Positions 10,481 to 19,494 of a DNA stretch of 64,000 nucleotides are shown here, piece after piece; position 1 is the first letter of the stretch; the number at the start of each line of letters is the position of its first letter. The stretch is from Acidobacteriota bacterium (GTDB lineage Bacteria > Acidobacteriota > Terriglobia > Acidiferrales > UBA7541), in the NCBI GenBank assembly GCA_013289695.1, contig JABCZK010000001.1, positions 62,001 through 126,000 on the forward strand, written 5' to 3'. The position numbers were made by a program, and so were the translations under genes. The notes under the pieces were generated by a model. The model was given only the letters and a program-made list of their open reading frames with translations, was not told the origin of the DNA and made no database searches.

Positions 10481-11866
10481 TCATGGGGAATGGATCAGGG
10501 TGCCGACTAGGCCGGCGCTCGACGGCTGCGTGATTGCGGCGTAGACCAACACCACGGTGAGGATGATCATGATGATGCTCATGGCCCAGGCGACGAGGTT
10601 GAAGCCCCAAGTGTTGGTGTGTTCGCCCATCAAATCGCGGCGATTGATCAGCAGGAGGATAAAAATCAGGACTACGGGGAGCCAGACGCCGTTGGCGACT
10701 TGTGAGAGGACCAGAATTTTGAAGAGTGGAGCGTTGGGCAGCAGGATGATGCCGCCGCCGACTACGATCAGGCCGGTGTAGAGACCGTAGAACGCAGGGG
10801 CTTCTTTTACTTTGTGGTCTATGCCAGCTTCGAAACCCAGGCCTTCGCAGATAACGTGGGCTGTGGAGAGCGGAAGGATGGAGGCGGCGAAGAGTGAGGC
10901 ATTGAGCAGGCCGAAGGCGAAGAGGTAAGCGGCGAAGCGTCCGGCGAGCGGGACGAGGGCTGCGGCGGCTTGGGCGGCGTCGGTGATGTCGGTCATGCCG
11001 TTCTTGTTCAGCGTGGCGGCGCAGCAGACGATGATGAAGAAAACGATCACCATGCAGGAAATGCTGCCGACGAGAACATCGAGGCGGGCGTGTTTATATT
11101 GTTTGGGACCGACGCGTTTTTCGACGAAGCCTGCTTGCAGATAAAAGAATTGCCAGGGGGCGATGGTGGTGCCGACGAGGGCGGTGAGCATCAGGAGGTA
11201 GTCCGTGCTGTAGTGCAGCGTGGGGGCGACAGTTTCTTTGGCTGCCTGGAACCAGTCTGGCTTTGCGAGGAAGGCGGAGACGACGTAGGAGAGATAGAAG
11301 CCGCAGGCTACAAGGAATATTTTTTCGACTTGGCGATAACTTCCCTTCACAACCAGTAGCCAGACGGCGATGCCCGCGAGAGGAACCGAAATAAATTTAC
11401 TGACGCCGAAGAGTTGCATGGAGGCTGCTACGCCGGCAAATTCGGCTACCGTGTTGCATAGATCCACTGCCAGGGCCGCGACCATCACGAAGAAGGTGGA
11501 GCGGAAGCCGAATTCTTCGCGGATCAGGTCGGAAAGGCCTTTGCCGGTGACCACGCCCATACGCGCGCACATTTCTTCGGAGACGTAGAGAGCGATGGTC
11601 ATGGGTATGAGAGCCCAGAGGAGCGTGTAGCCGAAGTGGGCGCCTGCGGTGGTGTAGACGGTGATGCCGCCGGCGTCGTTGTCCACGTTGGAGGTGATGA
11701 GGCCGGGGCCGACGACGGCGAGGAAGAGGGCGAGGCGGCGCCTGGTCATGCGCGTGCGGCGGAGCAAATTTGAGCCGCGGGCTTTCCAGGTGGTGGCGGG
11801 TTCCGAGTTGGTGATTTGGTCGGTCATTGCGATTGCGTTCCGTGAATTTTTGATTCGCTCGCGCAT
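10481..11866 (-). CDS. Nramp-superfamily metal transporter, divergent (DNDAGG in place of DPGN)
   Basis: Nramp-like TM1 GPGLITSNVDNDAGGITVYTTAGAHFGYTLLW and ARMGVVTGKGLSDLIREEFG; TM6 region VGTTIAPWQFFYLQ. Confidence 0.85.
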   Translation of the reverse strand: MRERIKNSRNAIAMTDQITNSEPATTWKARGSNLLRRTRMTRRRLALFLAVVGPGLITSNVDNDAGGITVYTTAGAHFGYTLLWALIPMTIALYVSEEMCARMGVVTGKGLSDLIREEFGFRSTFFVMVAALAVDLCNTVAEFAGVAASMQLFGVSKFISVPLAGIAVWLLVVKGSYRQVEKIFLVACGFYLSYVVSAFLAKPDWFQAAKETVAPTLHYSTDYLLMLTALVGTTIAPWQFFYLQAGFVEKRVGPKQYKHARLDVLVGSISCMVIVFFIIVCCAATLNKNGMTDITDAAQAAAALVPLAGRFAAYLFAFGLLNASLFAASILPLSTAHVICEGLGFEAGIDHKVKEAPAFYGLYTGLIVVGGGIILLPNAPLFKILVLSQVANGVWLPVVLIFILLLINRRDLMGEHTNTWGFNLVAWAMSIIMIILTVVLVYAAITQPSSAGLVGTLIHSP

Positions 11867-11892
11867 GCTTTTCAGCCATGCCGGAAAGAATA

Positions 11893-11954
11893 GCTTCAGG
11901 GGCTAAAGCCCCTTCTACTTCGCTGTGTGACGGCGGGGCTGAAGCCCCGCCCCT
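11893..11954 (+). repeat. family E double palindrome
   Basis: cttcaggggctaaagcccctt...gacggcggggctgaagccccgcccc; further copies near 31491, 36424, 49810 and 58641. Confidence 0.8.
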
Positions 11955-11983
11955 TCGCGCACCTGTGTGAAATGCAAAATCGG

Positions 11984-12085
11984 AACTTCAGCGGCTGGAG
12001 CCGCGTCGTGTTTGTTTGGTTTATGTCGTGGCCCGTCGAGCCCGCCACAGGCAGGCTCTCAGGATAAACTAAAGCCACGACCTAC
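11984..12085 (+). repeat. family F palindrome with nested insert 12033-12069
   Basis: tcgtggc[ccgtcgagcccgccacaggcaggctctcaggataaac]taaagccacgacctacaaagactcc; uninserted copies near 13674, 25178 and 34404. Confidence 0.85.
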
Positions 12086-12099
12086 AAAGACTCCGAACA

Positions 12100-12205
12100 A
12101 ATTCAAAGGCAACGTCAAAGGCGCCCAGCTAAAGCTGGCCGCTACAAGTTCAACAGCAAGGGCAACGGCTGGCGGTCTGAAGACCGCCGCTACGAATGCG
12201 CCACC
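12100..12205 (+). repeat. family G chained REP-like palindromes
   Basis: ggcgcccagctaaagctggccgctacaag...ggctggcggtctgaagaccgccgctacgaa; further copies near 2785, 10327, 25350, 30440, 34296, 43760, 48640, 59485 and 62320. Confidence 0.8.
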
Positions 12206-12225
12206 ACACGTCCGATGGCGTGGTG

Positions 12226-13467
12226 CTAAATTTTTGCTCTCATGCGGCTTACTATGTCGTCCACCGTGATGTTGCCTATGGGACGCTGGGCGCCATCTAC
12301 TACTGTGAGGCCGCGCAAATTGTATTTGTCGAACAGTTCGAAGACATCTTTGTCGTGCGCGTCGGGCGTTACGGAAAGCAGCGGCTCGAAGGCCAGCTCG
12401 GACATGCGTTGATCGGAATCGGAGAGCAATAGGCGCGCAATGGGGACGGTGCCGGACAAAGCGGCATCCTTATTAATGAGGATTACGTTGTCGAGCTGAT
12501 CGGGCGAGAGCTCATGGAAGCGGATGTAGTCGACGACTTCGCCGCGGGTGGCTTCTTCGCCGACGACGACGATTTCCGTGGTCATCATGCCGCCGGCGGT
12601 GTTCTGTTCGAACTTGAGAAGGGATTCGACGTCGTGAGCTTCGCGATTATCCATTTCCTCGAGGACTTCATTCTTGGTTTCGGAGTCGAGACTGGCGAGG
12701 ATATCCGCAGCGGCATCGGGGCTCATCTCTTCAATGATGTCCGCGGCGCGCTCGGTGTCTAGTTTTTCGACGACTTGCGTTTGCAGACGCTTGTCGAGTT
12801 CGGCGATGGTTTCTGCGGCGGTCTCTTCGTCGAGAGAACTGATGATGCCCTGGCGCTCATCGGGTGATAGCTCTTCCATGATGTCGGCGAGGTCGGCGGG
12901 GTGCAGGGCCTCGAGCTTCTGGCTGGAAAGGCGCAGCTTGACGCGGCGGAGAGGATCGGGTTCGACGAGGTTCACGAATTCCCAGAGAATCTTGCGCGGC
13001 GGCAGCTTCAACTGAATTTGCCGGATGGCCATGGGGGGCACGATGCCCTGCAGCAGGCGACGCACCGCACCGGGGAGGCCGACGTCCACTTGCGTGATGC
13101 GCAGCTCGGTGTTGCCGTTGGTGCGCTGGTCGGAGAGATCAATGTCGTTGACGCGGACAACCTTGCGGCCGTTGGTGTCTATGATCTGCTGGTCGAGGAG
13201 GTCTTTTCCTACGGCGAGCCAGGCTTCGTTGGGGTGGTAGAGCGCGAGGGCCGATTCGTCGGTAGTGAGGATGATCCTGCCGGGCGCGACGGAAGCGATC
13301 TGGTCGTAGCGGGCGACGAGCGGGCGATATTGGCCGCGGCCGAGTAATAGGTGCGCGACGCGATTGGGCTGGTCGGCGGGTTCGACGAACATTTCTTTTA
13401 CGCGACCGACGTAGTTGCCGAGGGAATCGTAGGTTTCGGCGCCAATTATTTCGGTTGCGTGCAGCAT
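12226..13467 (-). CDS. PRC-barrel-like + MgtE cytosolic N domain + CBS pair, no MgtE membrane domain
   Basis: MgtE_N helical repeats LHPADLADIMEELSPDERQGIISSLDEETAAETIAELD...; MTTEIVVVGEEATRGEVVDYIR and KYNLRGLTVVDGAQRPIGNITVDDIVSRM (CBS); ends right after CBS2. Confidence 0.85.
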   Translation of the reverse strand: MLHATEIIGAETYDSLGNYVGRVKEMFVEPADQPNRVAHLLLGRGQYRPLVARYDQIASVAPGRIILTTDESALALYHPNEAWLAVGKDLLDQQIIDTNGRKVVRVNDIDLSDQRTNGNTELRITQVDVGLPGAVRRLLQGIVPPMAIRQIQLKLPPRKILWEFVNLVEPDPLRRVKLRLSSQKLEALHPADLADIMEELSPDERQGIISSLDEETAAETIAELDKRLQTQVVEKLDTERAADIIEEMSPDAAADILASLDSETKNEVLEEMDNREAHDVESLLKFEQNTAGGMMTTEIVVVGEEATRGEVVDYIRFHELSPDQLDNVILINKDAALSGTVPIARLLLSDSDQRMSELAFEPLLSVTPDAHDKDVFELFDKYNLRGLTVVDGAQRPIGNITVDDIVSRMRAKI

Positions 13468-13737
13468 GGGTGCTCCTTCGAGGTCCGCACCGCAAGTTCG
13501 AGAGCGGTACTTCGGCGGCTAAACAGTTTGCGGACAAATAGGTTAAACCATTTCCTCAGGGGCTAAAGCCCGTTGCAACCCAAGCACTTATTGTCGGAGC
13601 GAAAGCTCCGACCCCCTAGAAAGCCGACTTTTTCCGCAAACTGCAAAGCCGCCGCCAATTCGTTAGGTCAAGGTCGTGGCTAAAGCCACGACCTACAAAG
13701 ACTCCTGACGCGTCACGATTGCTTCGCGGCTCCGAGC

Positions 13738-13778
13738 AAAAAAAAAGCCCGCGCCGGCGAATCCTACCGGCCACGGGC
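13738..13778 (-). terminator. rho-independent terminator
   Basis: GCCCGUG-GCCGG...CCGGC-GCGGGC, 11-bp stem with one bulge, followed by nine U. Confidence 0.8.
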
Positions 13779-13977
13779 GCACAGAAATCGCCCTCCGTTG
13801 CTACAGGCCGGGCCTCGCCTCCCTGTCCCCGCATAATTCGCAGGTCCAGCGAACCGATACATACGGGAAAGTTCCCTGCCCTAACCGAGCGTTCCCGAAG
13901 TGCCCGGCGGGGCGCTGACTTCCCGGTTCCGAATTGGACGGCAGCTCCATTGCGTTGTGCTGTTGTGCTTTAGTCCC
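13738..13977 (-). ncRNA. unannotated ~240-nt structured RNA
   Basis: Promoter TTGACA-17-TACTAG just upstream, four hairpins foldable by eye (AACCG/CGGUU; CCCGUAU/AUGCGGG enclosing UUCGC/GCGAA; ACAGG/CCUGU enclosing GGC/GCC; GGGCG/CGCCC), rho-independent terminator with U9. Confidence 0.65.
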
Positions 13978-13983
13978 AATTGA

Positions 13984-14012
13984 CTAGTAAATGCAGACGG
14001 AAAGTTTGTCAA
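13984..14012 (-). promoter_or_regulatory. sigma70-like promoter of the ncRNA
   Basis: Minus strand TTGACA (14012-14007), 17-nt spacer, TACTAG (13989-13984); predicted start about 13977. Confidence 0.6.
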
Positions 14013-14035
14013 GCGAAGAGTGCGATTTTGGCGAA

Positions 14036-14659
14036 TTATTTTTGGGGAAAGAGCATGTTTTTCGGGATGGCGCCACGGCGGCGGCAATCGGCGACGTGGA
14101 GGTCCCAATAGGTGGCGCGAAGGTAGGCTTGATTTGTGAATCCTAGTGCGTGCGCGGCGCGATTGATCGCTTGGGGCTGGCCTTCTAATTCCAGGAACGT
14201 GCCGGCTGGCGTTTCATCGAGGTCCAGCTGAAGGTGCGGGAGACGGAAAGTAGTGCGGAATTTGTCGTAGCGGAAGGCTGGGCGGAAGCCGAGGGCGGTG
14301 AGAGCGGCTGCGCATTGGCGCGCGGTGTTAGCTGCTACTTGTTCTCGTTCGGCACGTTCTTTGTAGCGGGGCGGCCGTTTACTCGCGCGCGGGGTTCGCA
14401 GAGGAGCTTTGGATGTGAGGATTACGCGCTCGCCGCGGGTGGATCGCGCGTTCTGAATTGCTGGAGTTTCGGCGCGCAGGCGGAGGAGCATGTCGCGGCG
14501 GCGGAGGTCGGATTGGGGCGTGTCGTAGAGCGTGTTTTGCTCGAAGACTTGGCCTTGCGTCTTTGCGCCTAGGGATTCGATCTTGCGGAGGATTGTGGGG
14601 ATGTAGGTGATGCGGAGCTTGATTTCGATTTCGGGTTTTATCTTTTTGGATTTCGGCAT
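14036..14659 (-). CDS. CYTH-domain protein (class IV adenylate cyclase/triphosphatase-like)
   Basis: EIEIKLRI signature near the ATG at 14659; DETPAGTFLELEG and a C-terminal FTNQAYLRATYWDL. Confidence 0.75.
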   Translation of the reverse strand: MPKSKKIKPEIEIKLRITYIPTILRKIESLGAKTQGQVFEQNTLYDTPQSDLRRRDMLLRLRAETPAIQNARSTRGERVILTSKAPLRTPRASKRPPRYKERAEREQVAANTARQCAAALTALGFRPAFRYDKFRTTFRLPHLQLDLDETPAGTFLELEGQPQAINRAAHALGFTNQAYLRATYWDLHVADCRRRGAIPKNMLFPQK

Positions 14660-15047
14660 GGGGATAGTGTCGTTGTGCTTGCGGGAGTAAGTCAAAAGAT
14701 TTAACACGGAGGGCAGAGAGGAAAGCACGAGAGGTCCCTCGGCCGGCTGGAAGCAAAGGCGCCGTCCTCCCTTGGCAAAAACACTCAGGGCAGGATGACG
14801 ATGCTCGTCGCATCGTCCGAGACGCAGAGGGCGCAGAGAAAAACCAGTGCGAGTCAGCGGCGTGGATGGCATCGTGGCAAGCTAGTGCGCAGCGAGCAGC
14901 GCCCCTACCGCGGCTGCCGCGCCAAAGTGGTGCGCGACGACGCGCAGCGGTTGTTGCCAAAGTTGATGGGGTGCCAGCATAATCTATTTGTTGCTCGCGT
15001 TCTTGGCTGGTGATTCCCGCTGAACCGGCGTCTTAAGCGCGCGGCTT

Positions 15048-17885
15048 GTGTGCATGAACGAACCGACTACTCCCTTAATGCAGCAATATCACGCCGTCAA
15101 GAAGCAGCATCCGGCTGCTTTACTGCTTTTCCGATTGGGCGATTTCTACGAGCTTTTCTATGACGATGCGGTAGTGGCTTCGCGGTTGCTGCAAATTACT
15201 TTGACTGCGAGGAATAAGGAGAAGGGCCACGCTGTGCCGATGTGCGGCGTACCTTACCACGCGGCGGAAAATTATATTGCGCGATTGATACGGGCTGGGC
15301 ACAAGGTGGCGATCTGCGAGCAGATGGAAGTGCCGGGTCCCGGCAAGAAAATCGTGCGGCGGGAAGTGATACGGGTGTTAACGCCGGGGACGGCCAGCGG
15401 CGCGGGGTTGGTCGGGGCCAAAGAAAATAATTATTTGGCGGCGGTGGCGCGCAGTGCGGCGGCGGGAGTTGCTGCGGGGGCAACGGCGGGCACGCAGGGC
15501 AGCGCCGGTCTTGGTGCTGGCGCGGGTGCAGGCGTTGCTGCGTCTGCGGGTGGACGTGGCGGTGGGCGCGGGGCGGAGGCGGTGATTGGGTTGGCGTTTG
15601 TAGATCTTTCAACCGGCGAATTTCGCGCGACGGAATTTTCCGGCGAAAAAGCGGAGGCGCGGCTGCGCGATGAACTGGGGATTTTACGGCCGCGCGAGGT
15701 GCTGCTGGCGCGGGCGGTGACTTTATTTCCGGTGACCATGCCGGCAGAGATGGATGGATTGGGCGCGGTGGAGACACGTTTGGATGAATGGGTGTTCGAA
15801 GCGAATTACGCGACGCGGATGCTGGAACAGCATTTTCGCGTGGCGACGCTGGAGGGATTTGGACTGAACGGCCATGCGCAGGCGACGGCTGCTGCCGGGG
15901 CGCTGGTGCATTACTTGCGCGAGACTTCGGCGATTGGGGCGCGCACGGCGGAAGATTCGGCGACGAATCCTTCTTTGCGTCCGGCGGGGGCGGGGCTCGA
16001 GCATCTGGACCGCATCGCTTATTACGAGCAGCAGGATTCGATGATTCTGGATGCCGTGACTACGCGGAATTTGGAATTGGTCGAGCCTTCCACGGGGGAT
16101 GATGCGTCGGCAACTTTACTGAAAGCGATTGATGAGACTGCAACGGGGATGGGAGCGCGGCTGTTGCGTGGGTGGATTTTGCGTCCGGAGATTGTGCTCG
16201 CGGAAATTGAGGAGCGCCTGAATGCGGTGGGCGAGCTGAAATCGCGGACGGTGGAGCGCGAGGAAATTCATCGGACGCTGGAGGGGATACTGGATCTGGA
16301 GCGGTTGACTAGCCGGATTACTCTCGGCGCGGCGACGCCGAGGGATCTGTTGGCGTTGCGGCAATCGCTCGAGAAAATTCCAGCAATACGCGGGTCGCTC
16401 GAGGCGCTGCTGACGGCTGCACCGGGCCGGCGTTTGGCCGCGTTGCGGGAACGACTGGATGAGATGGCTGACGTGCGGGGCGTGATTGCGCGCGGGATCG
16501 CGGACGATCCTCCGGCGCTGCCGAGTGATCCGGGGGTGATTCGTCGGGGCTTCAATGCCGAATTGGATGAGCTCCACGACATTACTAAGCAGGGGCGGCA
16601 GATTATTGCGTCCATGGAAGAACGCGAGCGCAAGCGGACCGGGATTGCTTCGCTGAAGATTCGTTATAACCAGGTGTTTGGTTTTTATATTGAGATTTCG
16701 AAACCTAATTTGCATTTGGCGCCGGCGGACTATGAGCGCAAGCAGACGCTGGTGAATGCGGAGCGGTTCACTTCCACGGAATTGAAGGAGCATGAGCGGA
16801 AAGTGCTGTCCGCCGAAGAGCGCGTATTGGAAATCGAGCGGCGGCTGTACGGCGAAATTCGGGAGGCGATAGCGCGGGAGGCGGGGCGCTTGCGGCGAGT
16901 GGCAGCGGGGATCGCGCAACTGGACGTGCTGGTGAATTTCGCGCGGATTGCGGCTTCGCGAAATTATTCGCGGCCGGAATTTACGGAGACGGCGCTGGGA
17001 AAAAACGGACGGCGCGGGGTGCTGATGATTGCGGGCGGGCGGCATCCGGTGATCGAGAAATTGCTGGAGGAGCGCGGCGAGCGGTTTGTGCCGAACGATT
17101 TGTATTTGGACGACGAATCGCAATTTTTGCTTTTGATAACCGGGCCGAACATGGGAGGAAAGTCCACTTATTTGCGGCAGGCGGCTTTGATTTCGATCTT
17201 GGCGCAGATGGGATCGTTTGTGCCGGCGGCGCAGGCGAAATTGCCATTGCTGGACCGGGTGTTCACGCGGATTGGAGCTTCGGATAATCTGGCGCGGGGA
17301 AGGTCCACTTTTTTGGTGGAGATGAGCGAGGTGGCGGCGATTTTGAATACGGCTACGGCGGCTAGCCTGGTGCTTTTGGATGAGGTGGGGCGCGGGACCG
17401 CGACGTTTGATGGATTGTCTATTGCTTGGGCGGTGGTGGAGGCGCTGCATGCGGGGGCGCGGCCGCGGACGCTTTTTGCTACGCACTATCATGAGTTGAC
17501 GGAATTGGAGCAGCTGTTGCCCGGAGTTCGAAACGTGCACGTGTCCGTGCAGGAGGCTGGCAACGAGATTATTTTCTTGCGGAGGGTGGAACCGGGGAGC
17601 GCGAATAAGAGTTACGGGATTGAGGTGGCGCGGCTGGCGGGGCTGCCGAACCATGTGATTGCGCGGGCTCGGGAGATTTTGCGGAGGCATGAGCAGAGTG
17701 AGGAGAAATTGACGGCGGAGCTTTCGCCGGGGGCGGGGGCTCCCGCGGTGGCGGCGCAGCAGCAGACTGCTTTTGCTTCGATTGACGCTTCGGTGGTGGA
17801 GGCTTTGCGCGCGGCCGATTTGAATAAGTTGACGCCGATCGAGGCTATGGTGCTATTGGCGGCTTTGCAGAAGCAGCTTTCGTGA
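15048..17885 (+). CDS. mutS: DNA mismatch repair protein MutS
   Basis: TPLMQQYHAVKKQHPAALLLFRLGDFYELF, LLITGPNMGGKSTYLRQAALI, LVLLDEVGRGTATFDGLSIAWAVVE, ATHYHELTELE. Confidence 0.97.
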   Translation: MCMNEPTTPLMQQYHAVKKQHPAALLLFRLGDFYELFYDDAVVASRLLQITLTARNKEKGHAVPMCGVPYHAAENYIARLIRAGHKVAICEQMEVPGPGKKIVRREVIRVLTPGTASGAGLVGAKENNYLAAVARSAAAGVAAGATAGTQGSAGLGAGAGAGVAASAGGRGGGRGAEAVIGLAFVDLSTGEFRATEFSGEKAEARLRDELGILRPREVLLARAVTLFPVTMPAEMDGLGAVETRLDEWVFEANYATRMLEQHFRVATLEGFGLNGHAQATAAAGALVHYLRETSAIGARTAEDSATNPSLRPAGAGLEHLDRIAYYEQQDSMILDAVTTRNLELVEPSTGDDASATLLKAIDETATGMGARLLRGWILRPEIVLAEIEERLNAVGELKSRTVEREEIHRTLEGILDLERLTSRITLGAATPRDLLALRQSLEKIPAIRGSLEALLTAAPGRRLAALRERLDEMADVRGVIARGIADDPPALPSDPGVIRRGFNAELDELHDITKQGRQIIASMEERERKRTGIASLKIRYNQVFGFYIEISKPNLHLAPADYERKQTLVNAERFTSTELKEHERKVLSAEERVLEIERRLYGEIREAIAREAGRLRRVAAGIAQLDVLVNFARIAASRNYSRPEFTETALGKNGRRGVLMIAGGRHPVIEKLLEERGERFVPNDLYLDDESQFLLLITGPNMGGKSTYLRQAALISILAQMGSFVPAAQAKLPLLDRVFTRIGASDNLARGRSTFLVEMSEVAAILNTATAASLVLLDEVGRGTATFDGLSIAWAVVEALHAGARPRTLFATHYHELTELEQLLPGVRNVHVSVQEAGNEIIFLRRVEPGSANKSYGIEVARLAGLPNHVIARAREILRRHEQSEEKLTAELSPGAGAPAVAAQQQTAFASIDASVVEALRAADLNKLTPIEAMVLLAALQKQLS

Positions 17886-17993
17886 TCGTGTGGCGAAGGC
17901 AGCCACAGCGGATTAGCACAACACAGAGGGTACAGCGGAAAGGCGGCGGAGCTTGCCGCAGAAACCCAGGGGACGCAGAGACAGGCCGAGGTG

Positions 17994-18086
17994 AGCGAGG
18001 CGAGCCTCGCCTAGGTCGTTTTGCTGCCGGCCATAGAGTTTCGACGAAAGCGGCGGCAGGCCGCCGCACTCGATATTGGGCCAGGC
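17994..18086 (+). repeat. family C, copy 4
   Basis: gcgaggcgagcctcgcctaggtcgttttg...gcggcggcaggccgccgcactcgata. Confidence 0.85.
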
Positions 18087-18305
18087 ATGTGAAATGGGTC
18101 GAGCGCAGAGCACGCAGAGAAAGGCCAACGAGAGTCGGGACGCGTCTGACATTGTGGCAAGCTGGGGCGCGGCAAGCAGCGCCCCTACCGCAGCTCCGCG
18201 TGGACGTGGGGCGCGAAATCCGGCTTGGGCGTGTGGCAATTTGTAAACTCATCGCGAAATGGCGGTTGTAAACTGCGGCTTTGGGCTTCTAGACTTAGCA
18301 GAGTG

Positions 18306-19475
18306 ATGCTTGTACTGGGAATGATGTCTGGCACCTCGGCGGACGGCATTGACGTCGCGCTGGTGCGTATTTCGGGCGCGCCTCCTTCCCTTTCCGTGAA
18401 ATTCAAAGGACATCATCATGTGCGGTTCCCCGCGCGGGTACGCAGCGCGATTTTGCGCCTTGCTAATGGCGGCGCGACTTCGACCGCCGAGATTAGCCAA
18501 CTGAATTTTTTTCTCGGCGAAGAGTTTGCGGCGGCGGCTGTGGCTGCTTGCAAACGCTGGCGTGTGCCGATGCGCCGCATCGGATTGATCGGGTCGCACG
18601 GACAGACGATTTTTCATCAGGGTGCGGCGGCGCGGTTTCTTGGCGCGCGGAAGGTGGCTTCGACTTTGCAGATTGGCGAGCCTGACATTATTGCCGCGCG
18701 GACGGGAGTTGCGACCATCGCGGATTTTCGTCCTGGGGATATGGCTGCGGGCGGACAAGGGGCTCCACTGGTGCCGTTCGTTGATTATTTGCTTTACCGG
18801 GATGCGAAGCTGGGGCGCGTGGCGTTGAACATCGGGGGAATCGCGAACGTTACTGTGATTCCGCTTGCTGCGCGGCCTGAGGATGTATTTGCGTTCGACA
18901 CCGGGCCGGGAAATATGATCATCGACGCGCTGGTGGAGCGCAGCACCGGGCGGCGCATGGCTTACGATCAAGACGCGCGGATTGCGCTGCGTGGGCAGGT
19001 GATTCGACCTTTGTTGGAGATGATGCTGCGCAGCGCGTATTTGCGTTTGCCGCCGCCGAAGACGGCAGGGCGCGAGCAATTTGGGTTGGAGTATGCGGAC
19101 GAGCTGATTTCTTGGGCTCGAAAGCGGCGCGCGCCGAGGGAAGATTTGGTACGCACGGCGACGATTTTTACGGCGCTTTCGATCGCGGATGCGTTCCGGC
19201 GATTTATTTTTTCGCGCGTGCGGGTGAATGAGTTGATTGTAGCGGGCGGGGGGACGAAGAATCCGCTGTTGATGGCGCAACTGCGGGCGGCTTTGCCGGG
19301 AATTGAGATTGTGCCGTCGTCGCGATTCGGCGTTCCGGCGGAGGCGAAGGAAGCGCTGGCGTTTGCGGTGCTGGCTTACGAGGCGTTTCATGGGCGGGCG
19401 AATAATTTGCCTTCGGCTACCGGGGCGAAACGTGTGGCGACTATGGGAAAATTGGTGCACGGCCACGCGCGCTAG
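18306..19475 (+). CDS. anmK: anhydro-N-acetylmuramic acid kinase
   Basis: MLVLGMMSGTSADGIDVAL, GSHGQTIFHQ, LNIGGIANVTVI, AFDTGPGNMIIDA; ATG at 18306. Confidence 0.94.
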   Translation: MLVLGMMSGTSADGIDVALVRISGAPPSLSVKFKGHHHVRFPARVRSAILRLANGGATSTAEISQLNFFLGEEFAAAAVAACKRWRVPMRRIGLIGSHGQTIFHQGAAARFLGARKVASTLQIGEPDIIAARTGVATIADFRPGDMAAGGQGAPLVPFVDYLLYRDAKLGRVALNIGGIANVTVIPLAARPEDVFAFDTGPGNMIIDALVERSTGRRMAYDQDARIALRGQVIRPLLEMMLRSAYLRLPPPKTAGREQFGLEYADELISWARKRRAPREDLVRTATIFTALSIADAFRRFIFSRVRVNELIVAGGGTKNPLLMAQLRAALPGIEIVPSSRFGVPAEAKEALAFAVLAYEAFHGRANNLPSATGAKRVATMGKLVHGHAR

Positions 19476-19494
19476 GATTTTGCCTGCGGGATTT

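Noticed and set aside
13738-13977. M-box, SRP, RNase P or tmRNA identity for the ncRNA
   Set aside because: I could not find their conserved cores (e.g. GGUCAGGUCCGGAAGGAAGCAGCC for SRP, GAGGAAAGUCCGGGC for RNase P); the terminator also lies about 270 nt from the MgtE-like start. Family left open.
16116-17690. 524-aa minus-strand ORF
   Set aside because: Shadow ORF antisense to mutS.
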